From assembly GCF_039525805.1 (NCBI RefSeq), contig NZ_BAAAHZ010000012.1: a stretch of 64,000 nucleotides of DNA, one strand, 5' to 3'. The stretch is from Dietzia natronolimnaea (GTDB lineage: Bacteria; Actinomycetota; Actinomycetes; Mycobacteriales; Mycobacteriaceae). Shown here piece by piece: positions 7,803 to 16,336 of this stretch. Each line of letters begins with the position of its first letter. Position 1 is the first letter of the stretch. Below the pieces are notes generated by a model. That model ran no database searches. It was not told the DNA's origin and saw only the letters and a program-made list of their open reading frames with translations. The translations under genes and the position numbers were made by a program.

Positions 7803-9374
7803 CTACCTCCCGGCGACCCGGCCCACGGCGAGCGCGAAGCTGCGCCCGCGGTGGCCGTAGTCGGTGAACATGTCCATCGACGCGGCGGCGGGGGCGAGCA
7901 GTACGGTGTCGCCTCCGGTGGCCATCCGCGCGGCCTCGGCGACCGCGCGGTCCATCGTCTGCTGCGGCTCGTCGGGAGCCGCCGCACCGTCATCGTCTCC
8001 CGAGGCCAGCTCCACGACGGGCACCCCCGGCGCGTGTCGGGACAATGCCTCGGCGATCCGCCCGCGGTCGCGGCCGATCAGGACCACACCGCGGAGTACG
8101 TGCGACACCTCCGCGACCAGCGGGTCGACATCGGCGCCCTTGAGCAGGCCGCCGGCGACCCACACCATCGTCCCGCCCGCCAGCAGCGAGGTGCGCGCGG
8201 CGTGCGGGTTGGTCGCCTTGGAGTCGTCCACGTAGCGGACGTCGTCGACGGTGTCCACGAGCTCGGCGCGATGCGCGGCCACCGTGAATCCCCGGAGCGC
8301 TGCCGCCACGTGCTCTGGTCGCGCCCCCACGGACATCGCCACAGCAGCGGCCGAGAGCGCGTCGAGGATGCCCGCGGGCCCGGGCGGCCGGACGTCCACG
8401 GCAGGCAGCAGCGCCACCTCGTCGTCGTCGCCCTCCTGCTCGCCGATCCGCGCGGTGAGGACCCCGTCGATCACACCGAACTCTCCGGCGCCGGGTGCGC
8501 CGAGGCGCACCCCGATCCGCGTCGGGGCGGGCGCGGCGGCGAGGAGTCGGGAGGCGATCTCGTCCTCGGCCCCGGCCACCGCGACCCGCCCGGTGAGCAC
8601 CTGCGCCTTGGCCGCGGCGTAGGCCTCCATCGACCCGTGCCAGTCCAGGTGGTCCTCCGCGACGTTGAGGACCACCCCCACGTCGGGCCGGCACCCGGGG
8701 GCCCAGTGCAGCTGGAAACTCGACAGCTCGGCGGCGAGGACCTCCACCCTCGGCTCGGCGAGGAGCACCTCCGTCACCGGCAGTCCGATGTTGCCGCACG
8801 CGCGCACGGCCATCCCCGCCTCGAGGCAGATCGCCTCGAGCATCGAGGTGGTGGTGGTCTTGCCGTTGGTCCCGGTCACCGCGAGCCACGTCCGTGGCGG
8901 TCCGAACCTCCCGGCCGCGTCGGCGCGCCAGGCCAGTTCGACGTCCCCCCACAGCTCGAGGCCGGCCTCGGCCGCGGTCCGCAGCAGCGGGGAGTCCGGC
9001 CTCCAGCCCGGGCTGGTCACCACCAGGTCGACCCGAGCGGGGCCGGTGTCGACGAGCATCTCGGCGGCGCGGTCGAGGCCGACCCCGGTACAGGTCACGC
9101 CGTCTGGGAGCGCCCCCCGCAGCAATTCGACGGCCTCCGGTCGCGAGTCCGCCACCACGGGCTCGGCGCCGAGCGCGTGGAGGATCCGGACGGCCCCCGG
9201 CCCGGACACCCCGGCGCCGAGGACGAGCACGCGGGCGCCGGCGAGGTCGTTGATGTCCATCCTCCGCCGCTCCACACTCCGCCGCGTCGTCCCGGGTTCT
9301 GCAGTCCCGGGCTCTGCCGTCCCGGGTGCTGTCACCCCGTGCTGGATCGTGTCGTCCCGTGTCACGTCGGTCAT
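7803..9374 (-). CDS. murD: UDP-N-acetylmuramoylalanine--D-glutamate ligase
   Basis: MurD adds D-glutamate to UDP-MurNAc-L-Ala. The dinucleotide-like N-domain (ARVLVLGAGVSGPGAVRIL), the P-loop VTGTNGKTTTTSMLEA, the NVAEDHLDWHGS motif and the C-domain YVDDSKATNPHA with GGLLKGAD are all present. The ATG that overlaps the mraY stop (ATGA, 9371-9374) adds about 38 residues, including a PGTAE repeat, before the conserved core. A second possible start (MDINDLAG) sits at 9260. The overlap favours the longer form, but the extension is not part of the family fold. Confidence 0.95.
   Translation of the reverse strand: MTDVTRDDTIQHGVTAPGTAEPGTAEPGTTRRSVERRRMDINDLAGARVLVLGAGVSGPGAVRILHALGAEPVVADSRPEAVELLRGALPDGVTCTGVGLDRAAEMLVDTGPARVDLVVTSPGWRPDSPLLRTAAEAGLELWGDVELAWRADAAGRFGPPRTWLAVTGTNGKTTTTSMLEAICLEAGMAVRACGNIGLPVTEVLLAEPRVEVLAAELSSFQLHWAPGCRPDVGVVLNVAEDHLDWHGSMEAYAAAKAQVLTGRVAVAGAEDEIASRLLAAAPAPTRIGVRLGAPGAGEFGVIDGVLTARIGEQEGDDDEVALLPAVDVRPPGPAGILDALSAAAVAMSVGARPEHVAAALRGFTVAAHRAELVDTVDDVRYVDDSKATNPHAARTSLLAGGTMVWVAGGLLKGADVDPLVAEVSHVLRGVVLIGRDRGRIAEALSRHAPGVPVVELASGDDDGAAAPDEPQQTMDRAVAEAARMATGGDTVLLAPAAASMDMFTDYGHRGRSFALAVGRVAGR
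9289..9333. repeat. Three tandem 15-bp units in the murD 5' coding region
   Basis: Units GTCCCGGGTTCTGCA, GTCCCGGGCTCTGCC and GTCCCGGGTGCTGTC follow each other without gaps (plus-strand reading). On the murD strand they encode the repeated PGTAE segment of the N-terminal extension. They lie upstream of the conserved Mur ligase core. Confidence 0.8.
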
Positions 9375-10465
9375 CCCGTCGAGCTCGCGAGCCAGTCACC
9401 GTAGAACAGCGCGATGGCCAGGCCACAGGAGATGGCCACGAGGAGCCAGAACCTGATGGTCACGGTCGTCTCGGCCCATCCGCCGTTCTCGAAGTGGTGG
9501 TGGATGGGTGTCATCCGGAACGGACGACGGCCGGTGGTGCGGAACGCCGCGACCTGGATGAGCACCGAGACGAACTCGATCACGAAGACCGCGCCGACGA
9601 CGACCATCAGGAGTTCGGTCCGCGAGACCACCGAGACACCGGCGACGATGCCGCCCAGGAACATCGACCCCGTGTCGCCCATGAAGATCTTGGCCGGCGC
9701 CGCGTTCCACCACAGGAAGCCCAGGCACGCCCCGAGCGCGGCGGAGCACACCACGGCGATGTCGAGGGGATCCCGGACCTGGTAGCACCCGGACAGGTCC
9801 ACCCCCTCCGCCGTGGAGAAGCACGAGTACCGGAACTGCCAGAAGCTGAACACCACGTAGGTGCCCATGACCATGGCCATCGAACCGGCCGCGAGCCCGT
9901 CCAGACCGTCGGTGAAGTTCACCGCGTTGGACCAGCCGTAGACCAGGAGGACGATGAAGACCAGGAAGACGACCACCGGGAAGGTCACGGCGACGAAGTC
10001 CCGCACGTAGCTCAGCGACCTGCTGGCGGGGGTCAGCCCGTCGTCGTTGCGGAATCCCAGGACCAGGATGCCGAAGGCGAGCGCCGCGAGCACCTGACCG
10101 ACGGTCTTGGACAGGATGCCCAGACCCTTGTTGTGCCGCTTGAACACCTTGAGGCCGTCATCGATCATCCCGACCACGGCCAACGCGGTGGCCAGTCCGA
10201 GGATGAGCAGGCCGGAGGCGGTGAACCCGCCACCGCCCACCGTCACCTGCCCCACCAGCCCGGCCACGATGTACCCCAGCCACACCGCGGCGAGGATCGC
10301 GATCCCGCCCATGTTGGGGGTCCCGCGCTTGCTCATGTGCGACTGGGGGCCCTCCAGGCGGATCTCCTGCCCGAAGCCGTGCCGACGGAAGTAGATGATG
10401 AGCACCGGGGTGAGGAAGATGCTCACGACGAAGGCGACGATGCCCGCGATCATGATCTGGGTCAT
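9371..10465 (-). CDS. mraY: Phospho-N-acetylmuramoyl-pentapeptide transferase
   Basis: MraY transfers phospho-MurNAc-pentapeptide to undecaprenyl phosphate, forming lipid I in the membrane. Motifs include PNMGGIAILAA, the aspartate-rich GMIDDGLKVFKR, NAVNFTDGLDGLAAGS, AKIFMGDTGSMFLGG and the C-terminal TPIHHHFENGGWAETTVTIRFW. Ten transmembrane segments fit the hydrophobicity pattern, and 364 residues is standard. Both ends overlap neighbours by ATGA (murF upstream at 10462-10465, murD downstream at 9371-9374). Confidence 0.98.
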   Translation of the reverse strand: MTQIMIAGIVAFVVSIFLTPVLIIYFRRHGFGQEIRLEGPQSHMSKRGTPNMGGIAILAAVWLGYIVAGLVGQVTVGGGGFTASGLLILGLATALAVVGMIDDGLKVFKRHNKGLGILSKTVGQVLAALAFGILVLGFRNDDGLTPASRSLSYVRDFVAVTFPVVVFLVFIVLLVYGWSNAVNFTDGLDGLAAGSMAMVMGTYVVFSFWQFRYSCFSTAEGVDLSGCYQVRDPLDIAVVCSAALGACLGFLWWNAAPAKIFMGDTGSMFLGGIVAGVSVVSRTELLMVVVGAVFVIEFVSVLIQVAAFRTTGRRPFRMTPIHHHFENGGWAETTVTIRFWLLVAISCGLAIALFYGDWLASSTG

Positions 10466-11976
10466 TCGGACTTCTCCTCACCACGCGACGCGAGCAGATG
10501 CTCCGCGACGCTCCACAAGCCCACGGCCGCCGAGGCCTTGACCAACACGATGTCCCCCGGCTGTACGCGCTCGTCGACGATGGCGGACGCCTCCTCGGCG
10601 GTCTCGACGTGCTCCGCCTCCGATCCCCACGAGCCCTCCTGCACCGCCCCCTGGAACAGCGCGCGCTGGGGTCGACCCCGGCCGACCACCACGAGTTGGG
10701 ACACGTCGAGCCGCACGAGGAACCGCCCGATGAGGTCGTGCTCCGTCACCGAGTCGTCGCCGAGTTCCGCCATCTCACCCAGGATCGCCCAGGTCCGGCG
10801 GTGTCCCCCTCCCGACCGGGCCATCACCGCGAGCGACTTGAGCGCGGCCCGCACCGAATCGGGGTTGGCGTTGTACGAGTCGTTGATCACGGTGACTCCG
10901 TCGGCGGTGACCCGGACGTCCATCCGCCGGGCGGAGGCGGCCCGGGCGGTGCCGAGAGCGGCGGCGACCGCGGCGACGTCCATACCGCAGGCCAGACCCA
11001 CCGCGGCGGCCGACAGGGCGTTGCCCACCTGGTGCTCCCCGTGGACGCGGAGGGCCACGTCGGCCTCGCCGTCCGGGGTCACCAGCCGGAAGGAGGCCCG
11101 GACCTCGTCGTCGAGCCGCACGTCCTCGGCGCGGAGGTCCGCGGACCGGCCCGTCCCGACCGTCACGACCTCGGCGGAGGTCCGCCCGGCCATTCCCAGG
11201 ACCCGGTCATCGTCAGCGTTGAGCACCGCGACCCCTCCGTGGGCCGCATCCGGCAGGGCCTCGACCAACTCACCCTTCGTGGCGGCGATGACGTCACGCG
11301 ACCCGAACTCACCCAGGTGCGCGGTCCCCACATTGAGCACCACACCGATCCTCGGGGGCGCGATCTCGGCGAGCTCGCGGATGTTGCCCGGCGCGCGGGC
11401 ACTCAGCTCGAGCACCAGGAAGTCCGTGGACTCATCGGCACGCAGGGCGGTCCAGGGATGGCCGATCTCGTTGTTGAACGATCCGGGCGGCGCGATGACC
11501 GTCCCGGCGGCGGAGAGAACCGCGCCGATGAGGTCTTTGGTGCTGGTCTTGCCCGAGGAGCCGGTGATCCCGACCACGACGAGCCCGTGGTCGGCGACCA
11601 ATCTGTTCACGCTGGCGCGCGCCAGGGACCCGAGCGCCGCGAGCACCGCCGCACCGGACCCGTCGGAATCCGCGGCCAGGGCCATGGCGTTGGTCACGCG
11701 CCGGTCCACGGGGGGCACCACGATCTGCGCGCCCGCGCCCTCGGGGACATCGGTGACCTCGCGGGCGACCAGCGCCGCCGCCGCACCCGCCTGCAGCGCG
11801 CGGGCGACGAACTCGTGTCCGTCGACCCGCTCGCCGGGGAGTGCGAGGAACAGTCCGCCCGGCTCGAGACGACGGGAGTCGAACTCGACGGAACCGGTGA
11901 CCGCGGTCGAGGGGTCGCCGTCGACCAACCGACCGCCGACGATCCCGGCGATCTCGCCGAGGGTGAGGTCGATCAT
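10462..11976 (-). CDS. murF: UDP-N-acetylmuramoyl-tripeptide--D-alanyl-D-alanine ligase
   Basis: MurF adds the D-Ala-D-Ala dipeptide to complete the UDP-MurNAc-pentapeptide. The N-domain (GSVEFDSRRLEPGGLFLALPG), P-loop VVGITGSSGKTSTKDLI, LNVGTAHLGEFGS and DSYNANPDSVRAALKSLA with AILGEMAELGDDS are family signatures. The ATG at 11976 overlaps the murE stop as ATGA (11973-11976), which fixes the start although an open frame continues upstream. The product is 504 residues. Confidence 0.96.
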   Translation of the reverse strand: MIDLTLGEIAGIVGGRLVDGDPSTAVTGSVEFDSRRLEPGGLFLALPGERVDGHEFVARALQAGAAAALVAREVTDVPEGAGAQIVVPPVDRRVTNAMALAADSDGSGAAVLAALGSLARASVNRLVADHGLVVVGITGSSGKTSTKDLIGAVLSAAGTVIAPPGSFNNEIGHPWTALRADESTDFLVLELSARAPGNIRELAEIAPPRIGVVLNVGTAHLGEFGSRDVIAATKGELVEALPDAAHGGVAVLNADDDRVLGMAGRTSAEVVTVGTGRSADLRAEDVRLDDEVRASFRLVTPDGEADVALRVHGEHQVGNALSAAAVGLACGMDVAAVAAALGTARAASARRMDVRVTADGVTVINDSYNANPDSVRAALKSLAVMARSGGGHRRTWAILGEMAELGDDSVTEHDLIGRFLVRLDVSQLVVVGRGRPQRALFQGAVQEGSWGSEAEHVETAEEASAIVDERVQPGDIVLVKASAAVGLWSVAEHLLASRGEEKSE

Positions 11977-13532
11977 GAGGTGCTGTCCTCCGTCTGGACC
12001 GATGGGTCGGTGTAGTGCATGCGTCTGATGATTTCCTCGGCCGCGCGGGCCCGGTCGTCGAAGGGGAAGACCGCGCCGTCGATCTCCTGCCCGGTCTCGT
12101 GGCCCTTGCCCGCGATCACCACCGCGTCGCCGGCACGGGCCCAGTCGATCGCCGCGGCGATCGCGGCCCCCCTGTCCCCTATCTCCTCGATGCGGGTCCC
12201 GTCGGGGGCGGCGGACTCGGCACCGGCGCGGACGGCCTCGCGGATCGCGGCCGGGTCCTCGCTGCGCGGGTTGTCGTCGGTCACCACCACGAGGTCCGCG
12301 ACCTCCGCGGCCGCCGCCCCCATCAGAGGTCGCTTGCCCGGGTCCCTGTCCCCGCCGGCGCCCAGGACGACGGCCACCCGGCCCCGGGTCTGCGCACGGA
12401 CGGAGCGCAGGACCGCGGCGACCGCGGCGGGTTTGTGGGCGTAGTCCACCAGCACCCGGAAGTCCTGGCCCCGGACCACGGGCTCGAGCCGGCCCGGAAC
12501 CCTCACGTTCCGCAGCCCGGCGGCCGCGGCCCGCACGTCCAGCCCGAGGGAGTCGACGATCGCGAGCGCGACCAGTGCGTTGGCCACGTTGAAGCGGCCG
12601 AGCAGTGGCAGATCGACCTCCACGGTCACGCCGTGCGGTCCCCACGCGGCGAAGGCCTGTCGATCGCCGTCGGTGGTCAGTGCCTCGCCCGCCGTCCAGT
12701 CGGCCGACCCGCGGGGATCGGCCGAGACGGTCACCGCGTCCGGTCGGGACGCCAGCAGTCGCCTCCCCCAGTCGTCGTCGATCACGATCACGGCCCGTTC
12801 GGCGGGCCGCACCGCGGAACCCGTGTCGGCGTCGGCGTCGAAGAGGCGGGCCTTGGCTTTGAAGTAGTCCTCCATGCTCGGGTGGAAGTCGAGGTGATCC
12901 TGGGAGAGGTTGAGGAACGCGCCGACGGCGAACCGTGTCCCGTCCACCCGGCCGAGCCGCAGCGCGTGGCTGGAGACCTCGGCGGCGACGGCGCGGGCGC
13001 CCTCCGAGCGCATCGCACCCAGCAGCGCCTGGAACTCGGGGGCCTCGGGGGTCGTGAGGCTGCTCGGCAGGTGCCGCCCGCCCACCCGGCTGCCCGTGGT
13101 GCCGATGATCCCCGCCACGAGGCCACAGCCCTCGAGTGCGGCCTCCACCAAATACGAGGTGGTGGTCTTGCCCGACGTCCCGGTGATCCCCACGACGTCC
13201 AACTCCGCGGACGGGTCCCCGACGATGGCCGCCGCCACCTCGCCCAGGACGGACCGCGGCCGGGGGTGCACGAGGACCGGGACACGGTCGGCGGCGGGCC
13301 CCATCAGTTCCAGCCCCTCGGCGTCCGTGAGCACCGCCGAGGCGCCCGCCTCGACCGCGGTCGCACAGAACGAGGCGCCGTGGATCCTGGTTCCGGGCAG
13401 CGCCGCGAAGAGGGTGCCGGGCAGCGCGTCCTGGGCCCGGATGGTGGCGCCGGTGAGCTCCGTGTGGGCTGCCGCCCTGTCGCCGAGGAGGCCGGCGCGC
13501 ACCGCGTCCGCCAGCTGTGCCGCTGTCGTCAT
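11973..13532 (-). CDS. murE: UDP-N-acetylmuramoyl-tripeptide synthetase (meso-diaminopimelate-adding)
   Basis: MurE adds the third stem residue. P-loop GITGTSGKTTTSYLVEAAL, NLSQDHLDFHPSMEDYFKAKARLF and DYAHKPAAVAAVLRSVR are present. The motif DDNPRSEDP marks enzymes that use meso-diaminopimelate rather than lysine, consistent with an actinobacterial DAP-type wall. The 519-residue protein is normal. It lies about 75 bp after pbpB and overlaps murF by ATGA. Cytoplasmic. Confidence 0.97.
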   Translation of the reverse strand: MTTAAQLADAVRAGLLGDRAAAHTELTGATIRAQDALPGTLFAALPGTRIHGASFCATAVEAGASAVLTDAEGLELMGPAADRVPVLVHPRPRSVLGEVAAAIVGDPSAELDVVGITGTSGKTTTSYLVEAALEGCGLVAGIIGTTGSRVGGRHLPSSLTTPEAPEFQALLGAMRSEGARAVAAEVSSHALRLGRVDGTRFAVGAFLNLSQDHLDFHPSMEDYFKAKARLFDADADTGSAVRPAERAVIVIDDDWGRRLLASRPDAVTVSADPRGSADWTAGEALTTDGDRQAFAAWGPHGVTVEVDLPLLGRFNVANALVALAIVDSLGLDVRAAAAGLRNVRVPGRLEPVVRGQDFRVLVDYAHKPAAVAAVLRSVRAQTRGRVAVVLGAGGDRDPGKRPLMGAAAAEVADLVVVTDDNPRSEDPAAIREAVRAGAESAAPDGTRIEEIGDRGAAIAAAIDWARAGDAVVIAGKGHETGQEIDGAVFPFDDRARAAEEIIRRMHYTDPSVQTEDSTS

Positions 13533-13607
13533 AGCCTGTCCTCGACCCGCCTCTCGTTGTCCGTGACCCCCCGTGAACCCGCTACACGCTACCTTGCCGG
13601 TCGCGGG

Positions 13608-15521
13608 TCACTGCGCCTGCAGGATCAGGTCGGCTGCGGGGGCGGACGGCGGGATGTTGTCCCGGTTGACCAGCCAGGAGGCGATGTCGTGGAACAGCGG
13701 CGCGGCGGACGCGCCGAGGGTGCCGCGCTGGGGGGCGTCGAGCATGATCGAGATCACGTACCGCGGATCGTCGGCGGGCAGGATCCCGGAGAAGGTGATC
13801 CAGTACCGGGAGTTGGAGTAGCACGCACACGACGGGTCGATCTGCTGGGCCGTGCCGGTCTTACCGCTGATCTGGTACCCGGCCACCGCGGCCTGAGGGC
13901 CGGTTCCCGCCTGTGCTCCCGGCCCGGACTGGACCACCGAGCGGAACATGTCACGCACCGTGCGAGCGGTCTGCTCACTCACCACCCGCTCGCCCTCCGG
14001 TCGCTCGGACGCATGGGTCTCACCGTCCGGGTCCACCCGCTCGGCGACGATCCGGGGCGGCACCCGGACCCCGTCGTTGGCGATCGTCTGATAGATGCCC
14101 GCCATCTGCAGGGTCGTCATGGACAACCCCTGGCCGATCGGCAGGTTGGCGAAGGTACCGCCCTGCCAGTTCTGCAGGTCGGGCACCAACCCGTCCGATT
14201 CACCGGCGAGTTCGATCCCGGAGCGCTGCCCCAACCCGAACTTCTCCAGGTACTCCGAGTACGGCTCCTTGCCGACCCGCTGGGCCAGCATGAGGGTCCC
14301 GACGTTGGAGGACTTCCCGAAGATGCCCGTGGTCGTGTACGGCGTGGGACCGTGCTGCCACGCATCGGAGACGGTCACCCCCTCCATGCTGATGCTCCCG
14401 TCGACGGAGTGGACCTCCCCGGGATCGGTCAGCCCGGCCTCGATCGCCGCGGCGGCGGTGATGATCTTCTGCACCGACCCGGGCTCGAACGGCGAGGTGA
14501 TCGCCGGGTTACCGAGGTCGGCCCCGCGCTCGAGCTCGGCGCCGATCCCCACCGCGGGGTTGAAGGTGTTGTCGTTGGCCATCGCGCGGACCTCGCCGGT
14601 CCGGGCGTCCAACACGACCGCGGACGCGCTCTGCGCACCCGAGGAGTCCTTGGCGGACTGCACCGCCTTCTGGACGTGCCACTGCAGGTCCGCATCCAGG
14701 GTCAGACGGATCGTGTCGCCGTCACGCGGTGCCGAGACGTTCCGCAGCGTCCCCGGGATCACCGTGTCGTCCTGGGCCCTGTCGAAGGTCTGTCGGCCGT
14801 CCTCGCCGTCGAGTTCGTCGTTGAAGGACGCCTCGATACCCTGCAGGCCGATGAGCTTGCCGTCGTCGCTCTTCGACGTGGCTCCCACCACGTTGGCCGC
14901 GAGGGCTCCGCCCGGGTACTCGCGGATGTCCACACGCTCCGCGCCGATCATGGGGAACTTCCTGGTGATCGCGTTGGCCTGGGTCACGTCGACGTTGCGG
15001 ACGAGGTAGGTGAAGCCACCCTCGGACGTGAGCTTGGCCTCGATCTCCTCGCGGTCCACCTTCTCCCCGAGCACGGACTCGAACTCGTCGCCGATCTCGT
15101 CGACCAGCTGGTCCCAGGTGGGTTTGGTGCGGTCCAGTTCCCTGCGCGCCTCGGCGTTGCGCTGCTCGACCAGTGGCTGGATGGACAGATCACGGGCTTC
15201 CCGGGTGAACGCGATCGGGTCGCCGTGCACATCGACGATGGCGCCACGGGTGGCGGGGAGCACCTGGTGGACCTGCCGTTGGCTCTCCGCCCGGGCCGCG
15301 AGTTCGGTGCCACCGATCGTCTGTACCCACAGCAGCTTGACCAGCGCGATCACCATGATCACCACGAAGGCTGAGCGCATCCACGTGAACCGCCGGTCCG
15401 TCGACGCCGCGGTGAGGACCCTGCCGGAGCGGGTGGGGGGCCGACCGTCACCCGACCGGCTGCCGCGAGGGGCCCCCGAGGAGACCCGCGGTCCCTGTCC
15501 CGGGTTGCGTCGATCGGTCAT
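13608..15521 (-). CDS. pbpB: Septal class B penicillin-binding protein PBP3/FtsI (PbpB)
   Basis: This is the D,D-transpeptidase that cross-links septal peptidoglycan, partner of FtsW. A basic cytoplasmic tail (about 45 residues) is followed by one transmembrane anchor (SAFVVIMVIALVKLLWVQTI), then the PBP dimer domain. The transpeptidase domain carries FEPGSVQK (SxxK serine), SSN (GKSSNVGTLM) and KTG (SGKTGTAQQID). The start ATG is preceded by GAAAGG about 9 nt away. It follows the ftsL-like gene by 26 bp. No PASTA repeats follow the catalytic domain; the protein ends at 637 residues. Confidence 0.97.
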   Translation of the reverse strand: MTDRRNPGQGPRVSSGAPRGSRSGDGRPPTRSGRVLTAASTDRRFTWMRSAFVVIMVIALVKLLWVQTIGGTELAARAESQRQVHQVLPATRGAIVDVHGDPIAFTREARDLSIQPLVEQRNAEARRELDRTKPTWDQLVDEIGDEFESVLGEKVDREEIEAKLTSEGGFTYLVRNVDVTQANAITRKFPMIGAERVDIREYPGGALAANVVGATSKSDDGKLIGLQGIEASFNDELDGEDGRQTFDRAQDDTVIPGTLRNVSAPRDGDTIRLTLDADLQWHVQKAVQSAKDSSGAQSASAVVLDARTGEVRAMANDNTFNPAVGIGAELERGADLGNPAITSPFEPGSVQKIITAAAAIEAGLTDPGEVHSVDGSISMEGVTVSDAWQHGPTPYTTTGIFGKSSNVGTLMLAQRVGKEPYSEYLEKFGLGQRSGIELAGESDGLVPDLQNWQGGTFANLPIGQGLSMTTLQMAGIYQTIANDGVRVPPRIVAERVDPDGETHASERPEGERVVSEQTARTVRDMFRSVVQSGPGAQAGTGPQAAVAGYQISGKTGTAQQIDPSCACYSNSRYWITFSGILPADDPRYVISIMLDAPQRGTLGASAAPLFHDIASWLVNRDNIPPSAPAADLILQAQ

Positions 15522-15547
15522 CGAGGGGCCTTTCGCAGATCGTGTCG

Positions 15548-16336
15548 TCAGTAGAGGGGGCCGGGCACCGGCGCGAGTGTCGCGGCGTCACCGCCCGGGG
15601 CGGGTACGGGAACCGGGGGTGCGGGGGCCACGGCCGGGGCCGGGTCTGCGGGTTGGTCCATCGGCGCCGGCGGCGCGACGGGGGCCGGACGAGCGGCGAG
15701 TGGCGGATACGGGACGGGGGCGACCCCGCGAGGGGTCCTGTCCTGGGGCGCCTGCGCGGGCGGTGCGTCGAATCCGCCCCGGTCGGGCGACGTCGACGGT
15801 TCGGACGCTACCGGAGCAGGCTGCAGCGGCTTGACCGGCGCGCCGAGCTTCGCCTCGGGCTCGCCGACCACCTCGATCACGCCGTCCGAACCCCTGGTGA
15901 GGATCGGCGCGCTGGCGACCCCGACCATCCCGAGCTTCTCGGCGCGCTGGGCCAGGACCTCCGCCGACCGGGCGCGCTCGTTGGACGCCTGGAGGGCCTC
16001 CATGCGTTCGACGAGCTGGACGTTGGCGTCACGCGCGTTCTTGAGGTTGTAGGTGTCCTGGGTGGTCTGTGCGGACAGCAGGAGAGTGCCGCCGACGCCG
16101 GTACCGATGAGGAGGAGCATGACGACGACGAAGGGGATCCTCCCCGCGAGGTCGGCGGGACTCAGCCGTTCCGCGGGGACGACCACCGTCCGGCGGCCCC
16201 GGACAGAGCGGGTGACCGGCTTCCGGCGCAGGCCCACGGCCCCGACGCCTCTGACCGGCTCGGCGCCCTCGGTGGTGGTGCCGCGCCGGGTGTCGAGGTC
16301 GTCGGCGGGATCCGACGTGTCGATCGTGCTCGTCAT
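15548..16336 (-). CDS. ftsL: FtsL-like bitopic division protein with Pro/Ala-rich C-terminus
   Basis: The gene sits between rsmH and pbpB, the position of ftsL. The protein has a basic N-terminal region of about 70 residues, one transmembrane helix (PFVVVMLLLIGTGVGGTLLLSA) and an extracytoplasmic heptad-rich segment (NLKNARDANVQLVERMEALQ) ending at a LGMVG motif, the FtsL/DivIC pattern. After about residue 160 it continues for 100 residues as a Pro/Ala-rich low-complexity tail. FtsL proteins join FtsQ and FtsB to activate FtsWI. The start overlaps the rsmH stop as ATGA. The assignment rests on topology and position more than on sequence identity. Confidence 0.82.
   Translation of the reverse strand: MTSTIDTSDPADDLDTRRGTTTEGAEPVRGVGAVGLRRKPVTRSVRGRRTVVVPAERLSPADLAGRIPFVVVMLLLIGTGVGGTLLLSAQTTQDTYNLKNARDANVQLVERMEALQASNERARSAEVLAQRAEKLGMVGVASAPILTRGSDGVIEVVGEPEAKLGAPVKPLQPAPVASEPSTSPDRGGFDAPPAQAPQDRTPRGVAPVPYPPLAARPAPVAPPAPMDQPADPAPAVAPAPPVPVPAPGGDAATLAPVPGPLY

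Noticed and set aside
9326..12028. Plus-strand open frame of about 900 codons opposite mraY and murF
   Set aside because: Composition typical of a reverse-strand shadow; the genes below it are certain.
12015..15374. Very long open frame (about 1100 codons) on the plus strand opposite murE and pbpB
   Set aside because: It is antisense to well-supported genes, rich in His/Gly/Arg with no domain character, a usual high-GC shadow.
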